Origin: Cryobacterium sp. N22
GTDB lineage: Bacteria; Actinomycetota; Actinomycetes; Actinomycetales; Microbacteriaceae
Assembly: GCF_002929555.1 (NCBI RefSeq)
Contig: NZ_PJJP01000039.1
Span: 620,001-684,000, forward strand
Length of the DNA: 64,000 nucleotides
Direction of reading: 5' to 3'
In this document: piece after piece, positions 35,273 to 44,700 of the stretch
Layout of the letters: each line of letters begins with the position of its first letter
How positions within the stretch are numbered: position 1 is the first letter of the stretch
Made by a program: the position numbers and the translations under genes
The notes under the pieces: model-generated
Database searches by the model: none
Told to the model about the DNA's origin: nothing
Seen by the model: only the letters and a program-made list of their open reading frames with translations

Positions 35273-35946
35273 GCCGCAGCCCCCGGCCGCCGCGGGTCGT
35301 CGCGGAGCTCGGCCGCCCGGAGACCCCGGAGGAACGCGCCACCCGGCTGGCCACCAATTCCAAGAACTACCGGGCCCGCAAGACCATCAACAACCTCGTC
35401 TACGCGCTGCTGGCGACCCTCGGCGCGGTCATCGTGCTGGTGCTGATCGTGCCGCGCAGCGACACCCCCCTCGACCGTGAGATCGACTACGCCACCGTCG
35501 CCGCCCAGGTGCAGCCCGGCGTCGACGAGCCCCTCGTGGTGCCCGCGCTGCCGGTCGGTTGGCGTGCCAACGCCGCCCAGTGGCGTCCGGGCGGCAACGA
35601 CGGGGTCTCGAGCTGGTATCTCGGCCTGCTCACCCCCAAGAACGAGTTCATCGGCCTCACCCAGGCCGTCGACGCGAACCCCACCTGGCTGGCCGAACAG
35701 CTCGACAAGGTCGACCCGACCGACACCATCAGCATCAACGGCGTGGACTGGGACGTGTACCGCAATCCCGCGCCGGCCGCCGACCGGGGCAACTTCGAGT
35801 CCGCCCTGGTCACCGAGGCCGGCGACAGCAGCTACCTCCTGATCGGCACGGCCACCGACGAAGAACTGACCGTGTTGGCCGACGCCGTCGCCGAGCACAT
35901 CAACACCGAACAGACCGGCACCGAACAGAACGGCTCCAACGAATGA
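35269..35946 (+). CDS. DUF4245-type single-pass membrane protein
   Basis: A 225-residue protein with a basic N-terminal cytoplasmic part, one membrane helix at about residues 42-64, and an extracytoplasmic domain of about 150 residues ([24 protein letters not shown]). The layout and the W-Y-x-G-x-x-T-P motif match DUF4245, known only from actinobacteria and often found beside xseB. No function is known. Both ends overlap neighbouring genes by 4 bases (ATGA). Confidence 0.82.
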   Translation: MSRSPRPPRVVAELGRPETPEERATRLATNSKNYRARKTINNLVYALLATLGAVIVLVLIVPRSDTPLDREIDYATVAAQVQPGVDEPLVVPALPVGWRANAAQWRPGGNDGVSSWYLGLLTPKNEFIGLTQAVDANPTWLAEQLDKVDPTDTISINGVDWDVYRNPAPAADRGNFESALVTEAGDSSYLLIGTATDEELTVLADAVAEHINTEQTGTEQNGSNE

Positions 35947-36581
35947 CTGACACTCCCACACCAGCCCAGGTCTGGAACGACCTCGCCGCGGGCAACGAGC
36001 GCTTCGTGGCCGGCACGCCGCAACACCCCCGCCAGGACGTCGACCGTCGCGCCGAGACCGCGTTCGTGCAGAACCCCATGGCCGCCCTGTTCGGCTGCAG
36101 TGACTCCAGGCTGGCCGCCGAGATCATCTTCGACAAGGGCCTGGGCGATCTGTTCGTCGTGCGGAACGCCGGCCAGGTCATTTCCGATTCGGTGCTCGGC
36201 TCGCTCGAGTATGCCGTCGCCGTGCTCAAGGTGCCGCTGATCCTGGTGCTCGGCCACGACAGGTGCGGCGCGGTGCGAGCCGCCATCGACTCGCAAGCCG
36301 AAGACGCCGTGGCGCTGCCCCCGCACATCCAGTCCATCATCGAGAAGATCGTGCCGGCCGTGCGCCGCGTCAATGGACCGAAAACCGGCCCGCTCGACCC
36401 TGACGACGTCGACGCCTCCGCCGTGGGCCGGGAACACCTGCGCGACACCGTGGCGGAGCTCGTGCAGCGCTCGGAGATGATCAGCGCCGCCATCGCAGAA
36501 GGTACATTGGCTATCGTCGGTGCGAACTACAGGCTCCTCGAGGGCCGCGCAGATCCAGACCTCGTCGTCGGCGTCGTCTAA
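35943..36581 (+). CDS. Beta-class carbonic anhydrase
   Basis: A 212-residue zinc enzyme converting CO2 and bicarbonate in the cytoplasm. Zinc motifs are C-S-D-S-R (about 51-55) and G-H-D-R-C-G-A (about 104-110), with the intact C-x-D-x-R and H-x-x-C ligands. V-V-R-N-A-G-Q supports the active-site wall. It is the last gene of the xseA-xseB-DUF4245 operon and starts inside the DUF4245 stop (ATGA). fumC follows about 50 bases later. Confidence 0.94.
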   Translation: MTDTPTPAQVWNDLAAGNERFVAGTPQHPRQDVDRRAETAFVQNPMAALFGCSDSRLAAEIIFDKGLGDLFVVRNAGQVISDSVLGSLEYAVAVLKVPLILVLGHDRCGAVRAAIDSQAEDAVALPPHIQSIIEKIVPAVRRVNGPKTGPLDPDDVDASAVGREHLRDTVAELVQRSEMISAAIAEGTLAIVGANYRLLEGRADPDLVVGVV

Positions 36582-36633
36582 GAACTCTCGACACCGACCG
36601 GCAACCCGCATGAATCGAAAGGTATGACACACC

Positions 36634-38049
36634 GTGGTGGACATTTCAGCTGAAACAGAATTCCGGATCGAACACGACACCATGGGCGAGGTCCGGGTTC
36701 CCGCCGCCGCGCTCTACGGCGCGCAGACACAGCGGGCGGTCGAGAACTTCCCGATCTCCGGCTCCGTGCTCGAGTCCGCCCAGATCGCGGCCCTGGCCCG
36801 CATCAAGAAGTCCGCGGCCCTCGCCAATGCCCGTCTCGGCGTGCTCGACGCAGGCATCGCCGACGCCATCGCGGCCGCCGCCGACGAGGTCATCACCGGC
36901 CGGCACGACGCCGAGTTCCCCATCGACGTGTACCAGACCGGCAGCGGAACCTCCTCGAACATGAACATGAACGAGGTGCTCGCCACCCTCGCCACCCGGC
37001 GTCTGGGCAGCCCGGTGCACCCCAACGACCACGTCAACGCGTCACAGTCCTCCAACGACGTCTTCCCCACCTCGGTGCACATCGCCGTGACCAGCGCGCT
37101 CATCGACGATCTCATCCCGGCCCTGGACCACCTCGCGGTGGCGTTCGAGGCCAAGGCAGAACTGTGGGCGACCGCCGTCAAGGCCGGCCGCACCCACCTG
37201 ATGGACGCCACCCCCGTCACCCTCGGCCAGGAATTCGGCGGCTACGCCCGCCAGATGCGCCTGGGCATCGAACGGGTGCGCACCGCGCTCCCCCGCGTCG
37301 CCGAGGTGCCGCTGGGCGGCACAGCCGTCGGCACCGGCATCAACACGCCGGCCGGTTTCCCGCAGCTGGTCATCGAGCTGCTCTGCGACGAGACCGAACT
37401 GCCGATCACCGAGGCCATCGACCACTTCGAGGCCCAGGCCAACCGTGACGGCCTGGTCGACGCCTCCGGGGCTCTGCGCACCATCGCCGTCGGCCTCACC
37501 AAGATCTGCAACGACCTGCGCTGGATGGGCTCAGGCCCCAACACCGGCATCGGCGAGCTGAGCATCCCCGACCTGCAGCCGGGTTCGTCGATCATGCCCG
37601 GCAAGGTCAACCCGGTCATCCCGGAGGCCGTGCTCATGGTCTGCTCCCGCGTGATCGGCAACGACGCCACCATCGCCTGGTCCGGCGCTTCCGGCGCGTT
37701 CGAACTCAACGTGGCCATCCCCGTGATGGGCACCGCTCTGCTGGAGTCGATCCGGTTGCTCACCAACGGCGCCCGGGTGCTCGCCGACAAGACCGTCGAC
37801 GGCCTTGAGGCCAACCTCGACCGCGCCCGCGCGCTGGCCGAGTCGTCGCCGTCGATCGTCACGCCGCTCAACCGGGTGATCGGCTACGAGGCCGCCGCCA
37901 AGGTGGCCAAGCACTCCGTGGCCCAGGGCCTCACCGTGCGCGAGTCGGTCATCGACCTCGGCTTCGTCGAGCGCGGCGAGGTCACCCTCGAGCAGCTGGA
38001 CACGGCCCTCGACGTGCTGAGCATGACCCGGCCGCCGCAGGCGCGTTAG
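36634..38049 (+). CDS. fumC: Class II fumarate hydratase
   Basis: A 471-residue TCA-cycle enzyme adding water to fumarate. Family motifs are [15 protein letters not shown] (about 105-119), [17 protein letters not shown], and the flexible loop [12 protein letters not shown] (about 317-328) carrying the catalytic Ser. The start is GTG. A long hairpin terminator follows the stop. Confidence 0.96.
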   Translation: MVDISAETEFRIEHDTMGEVRVPAAALYGAQTQRAVENFPISGSVLESAQIAALARIKKSAALANARLGVLDAGIADAIAAAADEVITGRHDAEFPIDVYQTGSGTSSNMNMNEVLATLATRRLGSPVHPNDHVNASQSSNDVFPTSVHIAVTSALIDDLIPALDHLAVAFEAKAELWATAVKAGRTHLMDATPVTLGQEFGGYARQMRLGIERVRTALPRVAEVPLGGTAVGTGINTPAGFPQLVIELLCDETELPITEAIDHFEAQANRDGLVDASGALRTIAVGLTKICNDLRWMGSGPNTGIGELSIPDLQPGSSIMPGKVNPVIPEAVLMVCSRVIGNDATIAWSGASGAFELNVAIPVMGTALLESIRLLTNGARVLADKTVDGLEANLDRARALAESSPSIVTPLNRVIGYEAAAKVAKHSVAQGLTVRESVIDLGFVERGEVTLEQLDTALDVLSMTRPPQAR

Positions 38050-38058
38050 CCCGTACCG

Positions 38059-38115
38059 CGAAAGCGGCGAAACGGTTGCTTCAGCTTCGCTGAGGCAACC
38101 GTTTCACCGCTTTCG
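38059..38115. terminator. Long hairpin between fumC and phoH
   Basis: Arms 38059-38079 and 38095-38115 pair over 21 bases with a single mismatch, and an inner TCAGC/GCTGA stem closes the loop. It is placed between convergent genes and is likely to work in both directions. Confidence 0.8.
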
Positions 38116-38120
38116 TGCGC

Positions 38121-39470
38121 TTAGGCCAGCTCGTTACCTTCCAACATTTCCGTGACGAGGGCGGCGATGGCGCTGCGCTCGGACCGGGTCAGCGTCATAT
38201 GGGCAAACAGCGGATGCCCCTTCAGGGTCTCGATCACGCTCGCGACACCGTCGAAGCGACCCACCCGCAGGTTGTCGCGCTGGGCCACATCGTGGGTGAG
38301 CACCACCCGGGAGTTCTGCCCGATGCGGCTGAGCACCGTCAGCAGCACGTTCCGCTCCAGCGACTGCGCCTCGTCGACGATCACGAAGGCGTCGTGCAGG
38401 CTCCGGCCGCGGATGTGGGTGAGCGGCAACACCTCGAGGATGCCACGCTCGACGACCTCCTCGAGCACGTTCTCGCTGACCAGCGCGCCGAGGGTGTCGA
38501 ACACGGCCTGACCCCAGGGACCCATCTTCTCCTGCGCGTCACCGGGCAGGTAGCCCAGCTCCTGGCCGCCCACCGCGTACAGCGGCCGGAACACCATGAT
38601 CTTGCGGTGCTGCTGACGCTCCAGCACGGCCTCCAGGCCCGCGCAGAGGGCGAGCGCCGACTTCCCCGTCCCCGCTCGACCTCCCAACGACAGGATGCCG
38701 ATCTCCGGGTCCAGCAGCAGGTCGATCGCCAGGCGCTGTTCGGCCGACCGGCCGTGCAGGCCGAACAGGTCGCGGTCCCCGCGCACCAGGCGCAGCTCGC
38801 CCCGGCCGGTGACCCGGCCGAGGGCCGAGCCGCGGTCGGAGTGGATCACCAGGCCCGTGTTGACCGGCATGTCCTGCACCAGGCGGGTCTGCAGGGATTC
38901 CTTGTCGTAGAGGTCGTTGACCTGCTCGGCGCTCAGGGTGATCTCGTCCATGCCCGTCCAGCCGGAGTCCACCGCCAGCTCGTGCCGGTACTCGTCGGCG
39001 GTCAGCCCGATCGAGGCGGCCTTCACCCGCAGCGGCAGGTCCTTGGAGACCACGGTGACGGCGAGCCCGTCGTTGGCCAGGTTCATGGCCACCGCCAGGA
39101 TGCGCGAGTCGTTGTCACCCAGCTGCAGCCCGGAGGGCAGCACCGACATGTTCGAGTGGTTCAGCTCCACCCGCAGGCTGCCGCCCTCCCCTACCGGGAT
39201 GGCGAAGTCGAGTCGTTCGTGCTTGACCCGCAGTTCGTCGAGGTACCGCAACGCCTGCCGGGCGAAGTAACCGATCTCGGGGTCGTTGCGCTTGGACTCG
39301 AGTTCGGTGATCACCACCACCGGCAGCACGACGGAATGCTCGGCGAACCGGAAGATCGCCTTCGGGTCGGACAGGAGAACCGAGGTGTCCAGCACGAAGG
39401 TGCGCTCGGTTTGGTCGACCCCTGACGGTGTGTGTTCTTCGTTCAGGTAGTCGGTTCGATTAGCGGTCAC
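38121..39470 (-). CDS. PIN-domain and PhoH ATPase fusion protein (PhoH2-like)
   Basis: A 449-residue protein from the GTG at 39470, which has GGGAG nearby; a GTG at 39482 is an alternative. The N-terminal PIN RNase domain begins [14 protein letters not shown] (about 24-37), with later acidic residues present. The C-terminal PhoH domain has Walker [10 protein letters not shown] and [12 protein letters not shown]. PhoH2 proteins unwind and cleave RNA. A perfect 7-base inverted repeat lies about 90 bases upstream. Confidence 0.9.
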   Translation of the reverse strand: MTANRTDYLNEEHTPSGVDQTERTFVLDTSVLLSDPKAIFRFAEHSVVLPVVVITELESKRNDPEIGYFARQALRYLDELRVKHERLDFAIPVGEGGSLRVELNHSNMSVLPSGLQLGDNDSRILAVAMNLANDGLAVTVVSKDLPLRVKAASIGLTADEYRHELAVDSGWTGMDEITLSAEQVNDLYDKESLQTRLVQDMPVNTGLVIHSDRGSALGRVTGRGELRLVRGDRDLFGLHGRSAEQRLAIDLLLDPEIGILSLGGRAGTGKSALALCAGLEAVLERQQHRKIMVFRPLYAVGGQELGYLPGDAQEKMGPWGQAVFDTLGALVSENVLEEVVERGILEVLPLTHIRGRSLHDAFVIVDEAQSLERNVLLTVLSRIGQNSRVVLTHDVAQRDNLRVGRFDGVASVIETLKGHPLFAHMTLTRSERSAIAALVTEMLEGNELA

Positions 39471-39558
39471 AACCACTCCCACCCCGCACCCGAGGATGCG
39501 GATTCTTTGCGAGCGACCACAAGCTTTTTTCTCGAGCCGTACTTATGTGGCCGTCTCG

Positions 39559-39577
39559 ATCAGGTGCCATACCTGAT
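39559..39577. promoter_or_regulatory. Perfect inverted repeat ATCAGGT-N5-ACCTGAT upstream of phoH
   Basis: Seven-base arms with a five-base spacer (GCCAT), lying between the aminotransferase stop and the phoH start. No T-run follows, so an operator is more likely than a terminator. The regulator is unknown. Confidence 0.45.
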
Positions 39578-39669
39578 GTGATGAACGTACGTCGATTGGC
39601 TGGGAATTGGAAAAACGACACGCCCAACGTCACGAGGTGTTAACTTTCGTCGCGCGGGTGGCGGCGGAG

Positions 39670-40818
39670 TCAGTACCCGCCGGTGGCGGAGTACGCCGTG
39701 AAGGCGCCGCGCAGCATGTCGACGGTCTCGTCGGCGAGGTGGGCGTGCACGCTGAGCCGCACCGTGCCGCCGCGGGTCGTGACGGCCACGCCGTGGTTGT
39801 GCAGGGCGGCCCCGAGCGCCGTGAGGCGTTCGGCGGGCGGGGCGAGCACCAGCAGGCCGGCCCGTTCCCTGGCATCCCTGGCGGAGAGCACCGGAATGCC
39901 GAACTGGTCGGCCAGGTCGATCAGTCGTTCGACGTTGGCGCACACCAGGGCCTCGATGGCGGGCAGACCCGCGGCCTGGATCTCCTCGAGCGCCGTGGCG
40001 AACCTGGCCTGGGCGATGCCGTCGCCGTTGGTGACCCGGAACGCCGACGCCGCGTGCGCCGGCGGCGGTATCTCGTCCCACGGTTCGGCACGCTCGGTGC
40101 CGGTGAAGCCCGACACCACCGGGGTGAGCCGTTCCACGGCGCGGTCGCTCAGGGCGAGGAAACCGGTGCCCCAACCGGCCCTGACCCACTTCTGGCCGCC
40201 GGAGGCGACGACATCGGCCATCTCGTAGGCGGCATCCACCACCCCGAAGCCCTGGATGGCGTCGACGATGAGCAGCCTGTCACCGATGACCTGCCGGATG
40301 CCCTCCAGGTCGGCCCTGAAGCCCGTGCGGGAATCAACGAGGCTGACGGCGACCGCGACGGTGGTCGGGGTGAGCTGGTCGCGCACCTGGCCGGGCGTGA
40401 CCTGCCCCGCGCTGTTCTCACCGCCGGAAGCCGTGAGCCACAGCGGTGTCGCCACGTGCAGGGCCTCCGCGGCGCGGCTGGCCGCGAACGGCAGGCTCGG
40501 GAAGTCCGCCGGCGAGAGCAGCACGTCGCCGGTCAGACCGAACATGGCGTGCATGAGGCCCATGCTGGTGTTCGGCTGGGACACGATCTGGTCGGCCCTG
40601 AACCCCAGACCCGCGGCCACGGCGTTGCGCATCCGCAGGTCCTGCTCACCGAAGTGCCCGAGGCTGCCGTACCGGGCCCTGGCCAGGATCTCGGTCTGGC
40701 CGCGTGTTTCGGCCACGACGGCACCAGACATGGGTCCGATGCGGCCGTAGTCCAGGTAGCCGGGGTCTTCGGTGAAGCCGTTCAGGTAGGCGGCGAGGGG
40801 CGCGTGGACCGCGCTCAC
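39670..40818 (-). CDS. Class V aminotransferase-like PLP enzyme
   Basis: A 382-residue fold-type I enzyme. The PLP lysine is in A-S-G-G-Q-K-W-V-R-A-G-W-G-T-G-F-L (about 205-221), preceded by V-D-A-I-Q-G-F-G-V-V (PLP Asp and Gln). The remaining pattern is that of the selenocysteine-lyase/isopenicillin-epimerase group. No SufE/CsdE partner is near. The GTG start overlaps the uppS stop by 4 bases (GTGA), an odd pairing for uppS. Substrate unknown. Confidence 0.85.
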   Translation of the reverse strand: MSAVHAPLAAYLNGFTEDPGYLDYGRIGPMSGAVVAETRGQTEILARARYGSLGHFGEQDLRMRNAVAAGLGFRADQIVSQPNTSMGLMHAMFGLTGDVLLSPADFPSLPFAASRAAEALHVATPLWLTASGGENSAGQVTPGQVRDQLTPTTVAVAVSLVDSRTGFRADLEGIRQVIGDRLLIVDAIQGFGVVDAAYEMADVVASGGQKWVRAGWGTGFLALSDRAVERLTPVVSGFTGTERAEPWDEIPPPAHAASAFRVTNGDGIAQARFATALEEIQAAGLPAIEALVCANVERLIDLADQFGIPVLSARDARERAGLLVLAPPAERLTALGAALHNHGVAVTTRGGTVRLSVHAHLADETVDMLRGAFTAYSATGGY

Positions 40819-41600
40819 CCGCCGAACCTGCGGTGCCGTTTGGCGAAGTCGCGCAGGGCCCGCAGGAAGTCGACCTGGCGGAGGTCGGGGCCGAGGGCCT
40901 CGACGAAATAGAACTCGCTGTGCGCGCTCTGCCAGAGCATGAAGTCACTCAGGCGCTGCTCGCCCGAGGTGCGGATGACGAGGTCGGGGTCCGGCTGGCC
41001 GCCCGTGTACAGGTGCTGGCCGATGAGTTCGGGGGTGAGGGTCTCCGCGAGGTCCTCGAGGGTGCCGCCGTGGGCGTGGTGGGTGGCGACGATGCTGCGC
41101 ATCGCGTCGGTGATCTCGGTGCGGCCGCCGTAGCCGACGGCGAGGTTCACGTGCAGGCCGGTGTTGGCGTGCGTGCGGGCCTCCGCGGCGGTCAGGGCGC
41201 CCTCGAGAGGGCCGGGCAGGCATTTCTTCGACCCGACCTGCTGCACCTTCCAGTCGCGGTAATGCGAGAGGTCCTCGGCGAGGTCCGCGATGATCTCGAA
41301 GAGGGCGTCGAGTTCCTCGGTCGGACGCTGGGTGAGATTGTCGGCGGAGAGCAGGTACAGCGTGACGACGGAGATGCCGAGATCGTCGCACCATTCCAGG
41401 AATTCGCGCATCTTCGCGGCCCCGGCCCGGTGACCGTGGGCGGCGGAGTCGTAACCGAGCTGCTTGGCCCACCGGCGGTTGCCGTCGATGATCATGGCCA
41501 CGTGCCGCGGCAGGACCGCGGCGGTCAGCCCGCGACGCAGCCGACGCTGGTAGACCCTGTAGAGGAGTCCGCGTCCGAGGGAGAATTGCCGCATCTGCAC
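40815..41600 (-). CDS. uppS: Isoprenyl (polyprenyl) diphosphate synthase, UppS family
   Basis: A 261-residue cis-prenyltransferase making the C50/C55 lipid carrier for cell-wall synthesis. Motifs are H-V-A-M-I-I-D-G-N-R-R-W-A (about 31-43, catalytic Asp), G-H-R-A-G-A and near the end R-T-S-G-E-Q-R-L-S-D-F-M-L-W-Q-S-A-H-S-E, with the typical family ending. Its building blocks come from the IspH pathway. The gene is upstream of, and coupled to, the class V aminotransferase gene. Confidence 0.95.
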   Translation of the reverse strand: MQMRQFSLGRGLLYRVYQRRLRRGLTAAVLPRHVAMIIDGNRRWAKQLGYDSAAHGHRAGAAKMREFLEWCDDLGISVVTLYLLSADNLTQRPTEELDALFEIIADLAEDLSHYRDWKVQQVGSKKCLPGPLEGALTAAEARTHANTGLHVNLAVGYGGRTEITDAMRSIVATHHAHGGTLEDLAETLTPELIGQHLYTGGQPDPDLVIRTSGEQRLSDFMLWQSAHSEFYFVEALGPDLRQVDFLRALRDFAKRHRRFGG

Positions 41601-41670
41601 ACAGTTACGCTAGCCCAATCCGGCCCCCGTTCGCGCCGCGGAGCCTTCGGCGCTGCCGTATCCTGACTGC

Positions 41671-42372
41671 ATGGCCTCTACGGACGACATCCCGAATCTC
41701 CCCCTCCTCGAAGACGAGATCGAGCATCCGGTTCCCGAAAAGCCCACCTGGCGGGGCTGGATCCATGCCGGCACGTTCCCGGTGACCATCGTCGCCGGCA
41801 TCATCCTCCTGGCCGCCGCCGACGGCCCGGCTGCCAAGTGGAGTTCGGCCGTTTTCGTGGCCAGCTCGATGCTCCTGTTCGGCAATTCGGCGCTCTACCA
41901 CCGGTTCAACTGGCAGCCGCGCACCCGAATGGTGCTCAAGCGCATCGACCATGCCAACATCTTCCTGCTGATCGCCGGGTCGTACACGCCCATCACGGTG
42001 CTGGCGCTGCCGCCGGACAAGGCCGTGCTGCTTCTGTCGCTGGTCTGGGGCGGCGCCATCCTCGGCATCGCGTTCCGGGTGTTCTGGATCAACGCCCCAC
42101 GGTGGCTGTACGTGCCGCTCTACCTGGCGCTGGGCTGGGGCGCGTTGATGTTCATCGTCGACTTCTTCCAGGCCGACGCCCTGATGATGACCCTGATCAT
42201 GGTCGGCGGGCTCTGCTACTCGGTCGGCGCCGTCGTCTACGGTCTCAAGAAGCCCAACCCGATTCCCGGGGTGTTCGGCTTCCACGAGATCTTCCACTCA
42301 CTGACCGTGGTGGCGTTCCTCTGCCACTGGTTCGCGATCCTGATCATCGCCACGCATCCGCTGTACCCGTAG
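41671..42372 (+). CDS. trhA: TrhA/hemolysin III family (PAQR) membrane protein
   Basis: A 233-residue protein with seven membrane helices. PAQR marks: L-Y-H-R-F-N-W after helix 2, R-I-D-H-A-N-I-F-L-L-I-A-G-S-Y-T-P (about 91-107), and the C-terminal H-E-I-F-H-S-L-T-V-V-A-F-L-C-H-W (about 208-223) with the metal histidines. Bacterial members help regulate membrane-lipid energy balance. The gene is divergent from uppS. Confidence 0.92.
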   Translation: MASTDDIPNLPLLEDEIEHPVPEKPTWRGWIHAGTFPVTIVAGIILLAAADGPAAKWSSAVFVASSMLLFGNSALYHRFNWQPRTRMVLKRIDHANIFLLIAGSYTPITVLALPPDKAVLLLSLVWGGAILGIAFRVFWINAPRWLYVPLYLALGWGALMFIVDFFQADALMMTLIMVGGLCYSVGAVVYGLKKPNPIPGVFGFHEIFHSLTVVAFLCHWFAILIIATHPLYP

Positions 42373-42387
42373 GCGCGTACCCCTGAA

Positions 42388-42651
42388 TCAGGCCTCCGGC
42401 GTGTCCTTCTTCTGCGCGGCCAGCGCGTCGCGTTCGGCGACCTCGGCCTGCAACCGTTCCTGCATCTCGGCACGGTAGGTGGTGCGGCGGATGCGCCGGG
42501 CCAGGTCCATGCCCAGCAGCAGGGTCACGGCCGCGACGAAGAAGATCGCGAAGAAGCCCCAGGGGCCCGGTGTGACCGTGTCGGGGTTGAACTCGGGCGG
42601 CGGGGTGTTGGACAGGATGAAGCCGGCCACGGGCGAGAAGAGGCCGCTCAT
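42388..42651 (-). CDS. Small membrane protein downstream of mca
   Basis: An 87-residue protein with one or two membrane segments (about 30-48) and a charged, probably helical C terminus (R-A-E-M-Q-E-R-L-Q-A-E-V-A-E-R-D). No family is recognised. The start overlaps the mca stop by 4 bases (ATGA), so it is made with Mca. A role in mycothiol chemistry is only guilt by association. Confidence 0.75.
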   Translation of the reverse strand: MSGLFSPVAGFILSNTPPPEFNPDTVTPGPWGFFAIFFVAAVTLLLGMDLARRIRRTTYRAEMQERLQAEVAERDALAAQKKDTPEA

Positions 42652-43511
42652 GCGTCGTCCCTCACACCACTGAAGAGATCGGATTCGGGCATGTCGGTGT
42701 CAACTTTCGATTCGACGAGTTGGAAGTCCTCGTAGGGCCAGGCCTTGCGCACCATGTCGTTGGGCCAGAAGAAGAAACTGCTCGTGGGTGACACCTGGCT
42801 GGCATGCGACCGCAGGGCCTCATCGCGCACCTCCAGGAAGTCACCGATCGGCACGTGCGTCGTGGCCAGGTTCGGGTACTCGCTCATCCGTTCCCTGGCG
42901 CTGGCCAAGGGTTCGAGCAGGTCGGAGTCCGGTTCGGTGATGCTGAGCTCGAGGTACATGGCGTCCATGCGCTCGAGGTTGAAGATGCGGTCGTAGTACA
43001 GCTTGTCGATCTGCCACGGCGCGCCGGCATCCGGGTACCGTGTCGGGTCGGCCGCGGCACGGAACGCTTCGACGGAGACCTGGTGGCAGCGGATGTGGTC
43101 GGGGTGCGGGTAGCCGCCGTTCTCGTCGTAGGTGATGAGCACCTGGGGACGGAAGTCGCGGATGATGCGCACCAGGGGTTCGGCCGAGTACTCCAGCGGC
43201 ACATCGGCGAAGGAGTTCTTCGGCACCCCGCCGTCGTCGGCCATGCCGGAATCCTGGTAGCCCAGCCAGCGGTGCTGGATACCCATCGCCTGCTGGGCGG
43301 CCGCCATTTCCCGGCGGCGGAGGCCGGCGAGGTCACGCTCGGCCATGGCCACGTTGGCCAGTTCATCGTTGAGGATGCTGCCGCGTTCACCACCCGTGCA
43401 GCTCACAATGAGCACCTCGGCGCCGAGGCTTCGGTAGTACGCGTACGTCGCGGCGCCCTTGCTCGACTCGTCGTCGGGATGGGCGTGCACTGCCAAGAGC
43501 CGCAGGGTCAT
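42648..43511 (-). CDS. mca: Mycothiol S-conjugate amidase
   Basis: A 287-residue PIG-L zinc amidase. V-H-A-H-P-D-D-E-S-S-K-G-A-A (about 8-21) and Y-D-E-N-G-G-Y-P-H-P-D-H-I-R-C-H (about 129-144) hold the zinc ligands. The E-S-S-K-G start is typical of Mca rather than MshB. Mca cuts mycothiol adducts so that the toxic group leaves as a mercapturic acid. Gene order mca, DUF4307, greA, ilvA is common in actinobacteria. Confidence 0.93.
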   Translation of the reverse strand: MTLRLLAVHAHPDDESSKGAATYAYYRSLGAEVLIVSCTGGERGSILNDELANVAMAERDLAGLRRREMAAAQQAMGIQHRWLGYQDSGMADDGGVPKNSFADVPLEYSAEPLVRIIRDFRPQVLITYDENGGYPHPDHIRCHQVSVEAFRAAADPTRYPDAGAPWQIDKLYYDRIFNLERMDAMYLELSITEPDSDLLEPLASARERMSEYPNLATTHVPIGDFLEVRDEALRSHASQVSPTSSFFFWPNDMVRKAWPYEDFQLVESKVDTDMPESDLFSGVRDDA

Positions 43512-43581
43512 GAAACTCCTCAGAAATGCCAGCTAACCTAAGGTACAAGCCTAATCGTTGAACCGTGAGTGTGGAGTCTGT

Positions 43582-43983
43582 GTGGCCGTGAGCAGCAACC
43601 TCGACGAACGCTATGGGCGAACCCCCGGCAGCACCCGCCGCGACCGCCGGGTGCTGTGGGTCGTCGCGGGACTCTTCGCGTTGATCCTCACCGGCTGGGT
43701 CGTCTGGGCGGGCCTGGACGGCGCGGGCCCCGCGATCGAAGCCAGGGACACCAGGCACCAGATCATCGACGAGAACAGCATCAGCGTGACCTTCGAGGTG
43801 TCGCTGCCGCCGGAGAACGCCGCCAGCTGCGCCGTGCAGGCGCTCAACGAGTCGTTCACCGTGGTGGGTTGGAAGATCATCGACCTGGCGCCGTCCGCCG
43901 ACTACACCCGCTCGTTCACCGAGATCGTGAAGACGACGGAGTTGAGCAACACCGGATTGATTTACCGCTGCTGGTTGACCTAG
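43582..43983 (+). CDS. DUF4307-type membrane protein
   Basis: A 133-residue protein using a GTG at 43582 (GGAG just upstream; an earlier TTG at 43558 is open). A basic cytoplasmic start with L-D-E-R-Y-G is followed by one membrane helix (about 24-48) and an extracytoplasmic beta-rich domain ending C-W-L-T. The D-E-R-Y-G start and the mca-greA setting match DUF4307. Function unknown. It is divergent from mca. Confidence 0.85.
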   Translation: MAVSSNLDERYGRTPGSTRRDRRVLWVVAGLFALILTGWVVWAGLDGAGPAIEARDTRHQIIDENSISVTFEVSLPPENAASCAVQALNESFTVVGWKIIDLAPSADYTRSFTEIVKTTELSNTGLIYRCWLT

Positions 43984-44026
43984 ACTGATGTATTCGCCCT
44001 GACAGAAGTCGGGGCGTCCGCTGTAT

Positions 44027-44066
44027 GTCGTGACGTACTAGGCCGTGACGCACTAGGCCGTGACGG
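44027..44066. repeat. Tandem 15-base repeat upstream of greA
   Basis: Units GTCGTGACGTACTAG (44027-44041) and GCCGTGACGCACTAG (44042-44056), then a partial third unit GCCGTGACGG. The repeat ends about 85 bases before the greA start, in the probable promoter/leader region. Confidence 0.7.
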
Positions 44067-44150
44067 GCCCAGCGACGAACGGCCGCTCCGCGGCACCATC
44101 GGCGCACTATCTGCCGGCGCACCACCGATCAGCACGAGAAGGAGAGAACC

Positions 44151-44639
44151 ATGACTACCGAAACCTCGGTCACCTGGCTAACCCAGGAGGCCTATGACCG
44201 CCTCGCTGCGGAGCTGGACACTCTCAGCACTGTTGCTCGGGTGGACATCGCCAACAAGATCGAGTCCGCGCGCTCCGAGGGAGACCTCAAGGAGAACGCC
44301 GGCTACCACGCGGCCAAGGAGGAGCAGGGCAAGATGGAGGCCCGCATCCGCACCCTCACTCTGCTGCTGCGCACCGCCGAGGTGGGCCACGCCCCCGAAA
44401 GCAAGGGTGTCGTCGAGCCCGGCACCATCATCACCGCCACCATCGCCGGTGACGAGACCCGCTTCCTCATCGGCAGCCGGGAGATCGCCGGCGACAGCGA
44501 CCTTGACGTGTACAGCGAGAAGAGCCCCCTGGGCGAGGCCATCATCGGGCTCAAGGTCGGCGCGAAGACGAGCTACGAAACCCCCAACGGCAAGCAGATC
44601 GCCGTGGAGATCCACCTCGTGGAGACCTTCACGGGCTAA
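44151..44639 (+). CDS. greA: Transcript cleavage factor GreA
   Basis: A 162-residue factor that rescues backtracked RNA polymerase. The N-terminal coiled coil has L-x-E-L-D-T-L and the acidic tip region E-G-D-L-K-E-N-A-G-Y-H-A-A-K-E-E-Q (about 43-59), as in the family; the C-terminal FKBP-like domain ends with S-P-L-G-E-A-I-I-G-L-K-V-G. ATG start with GAGAAGGAGAG upstream. Confidence 0.95.
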   Translation: MTTETSVTWLTQEAYDRLAAELDTLSTVARVDIANKIESARSEGDLKENAGYHAAKEEQGKMEARIRTLTLLLRTAEVGHAPESKGVVEPGTIITATIAGDETRFLIGSREIAGDSDLDVYSEKSPLGEAIIGLKVGAKTSYETPNGKQIAVEIHLVETFTG

Positions 44640-44652
44640 TCGCCCCTGGTGA

Positions 44653-44692
44653 CACGAACGGCCGGCTGCTCACGCAGCCGGCCGTTCTCGTG
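44653..44692. terminator. Terminator hairpin between greA and ilvA
   Basis: Arms CACGAACGGCCGGCTGC (44653-44669) and its complement at 44674-44692, with a two-base bulge, form a strong GC-rich stem between convergent stop codons. It probably serves both genes. Confidence 0.8.
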
Positions 44693-44700
44693 TGCCTGGG

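Noticed and set aside
43520..43556. Possible second iron box between mca and the DUF4307 gene
   Set aside because: A TTAGGTTAG half site is present, but the second half does not match, so support is too weak.
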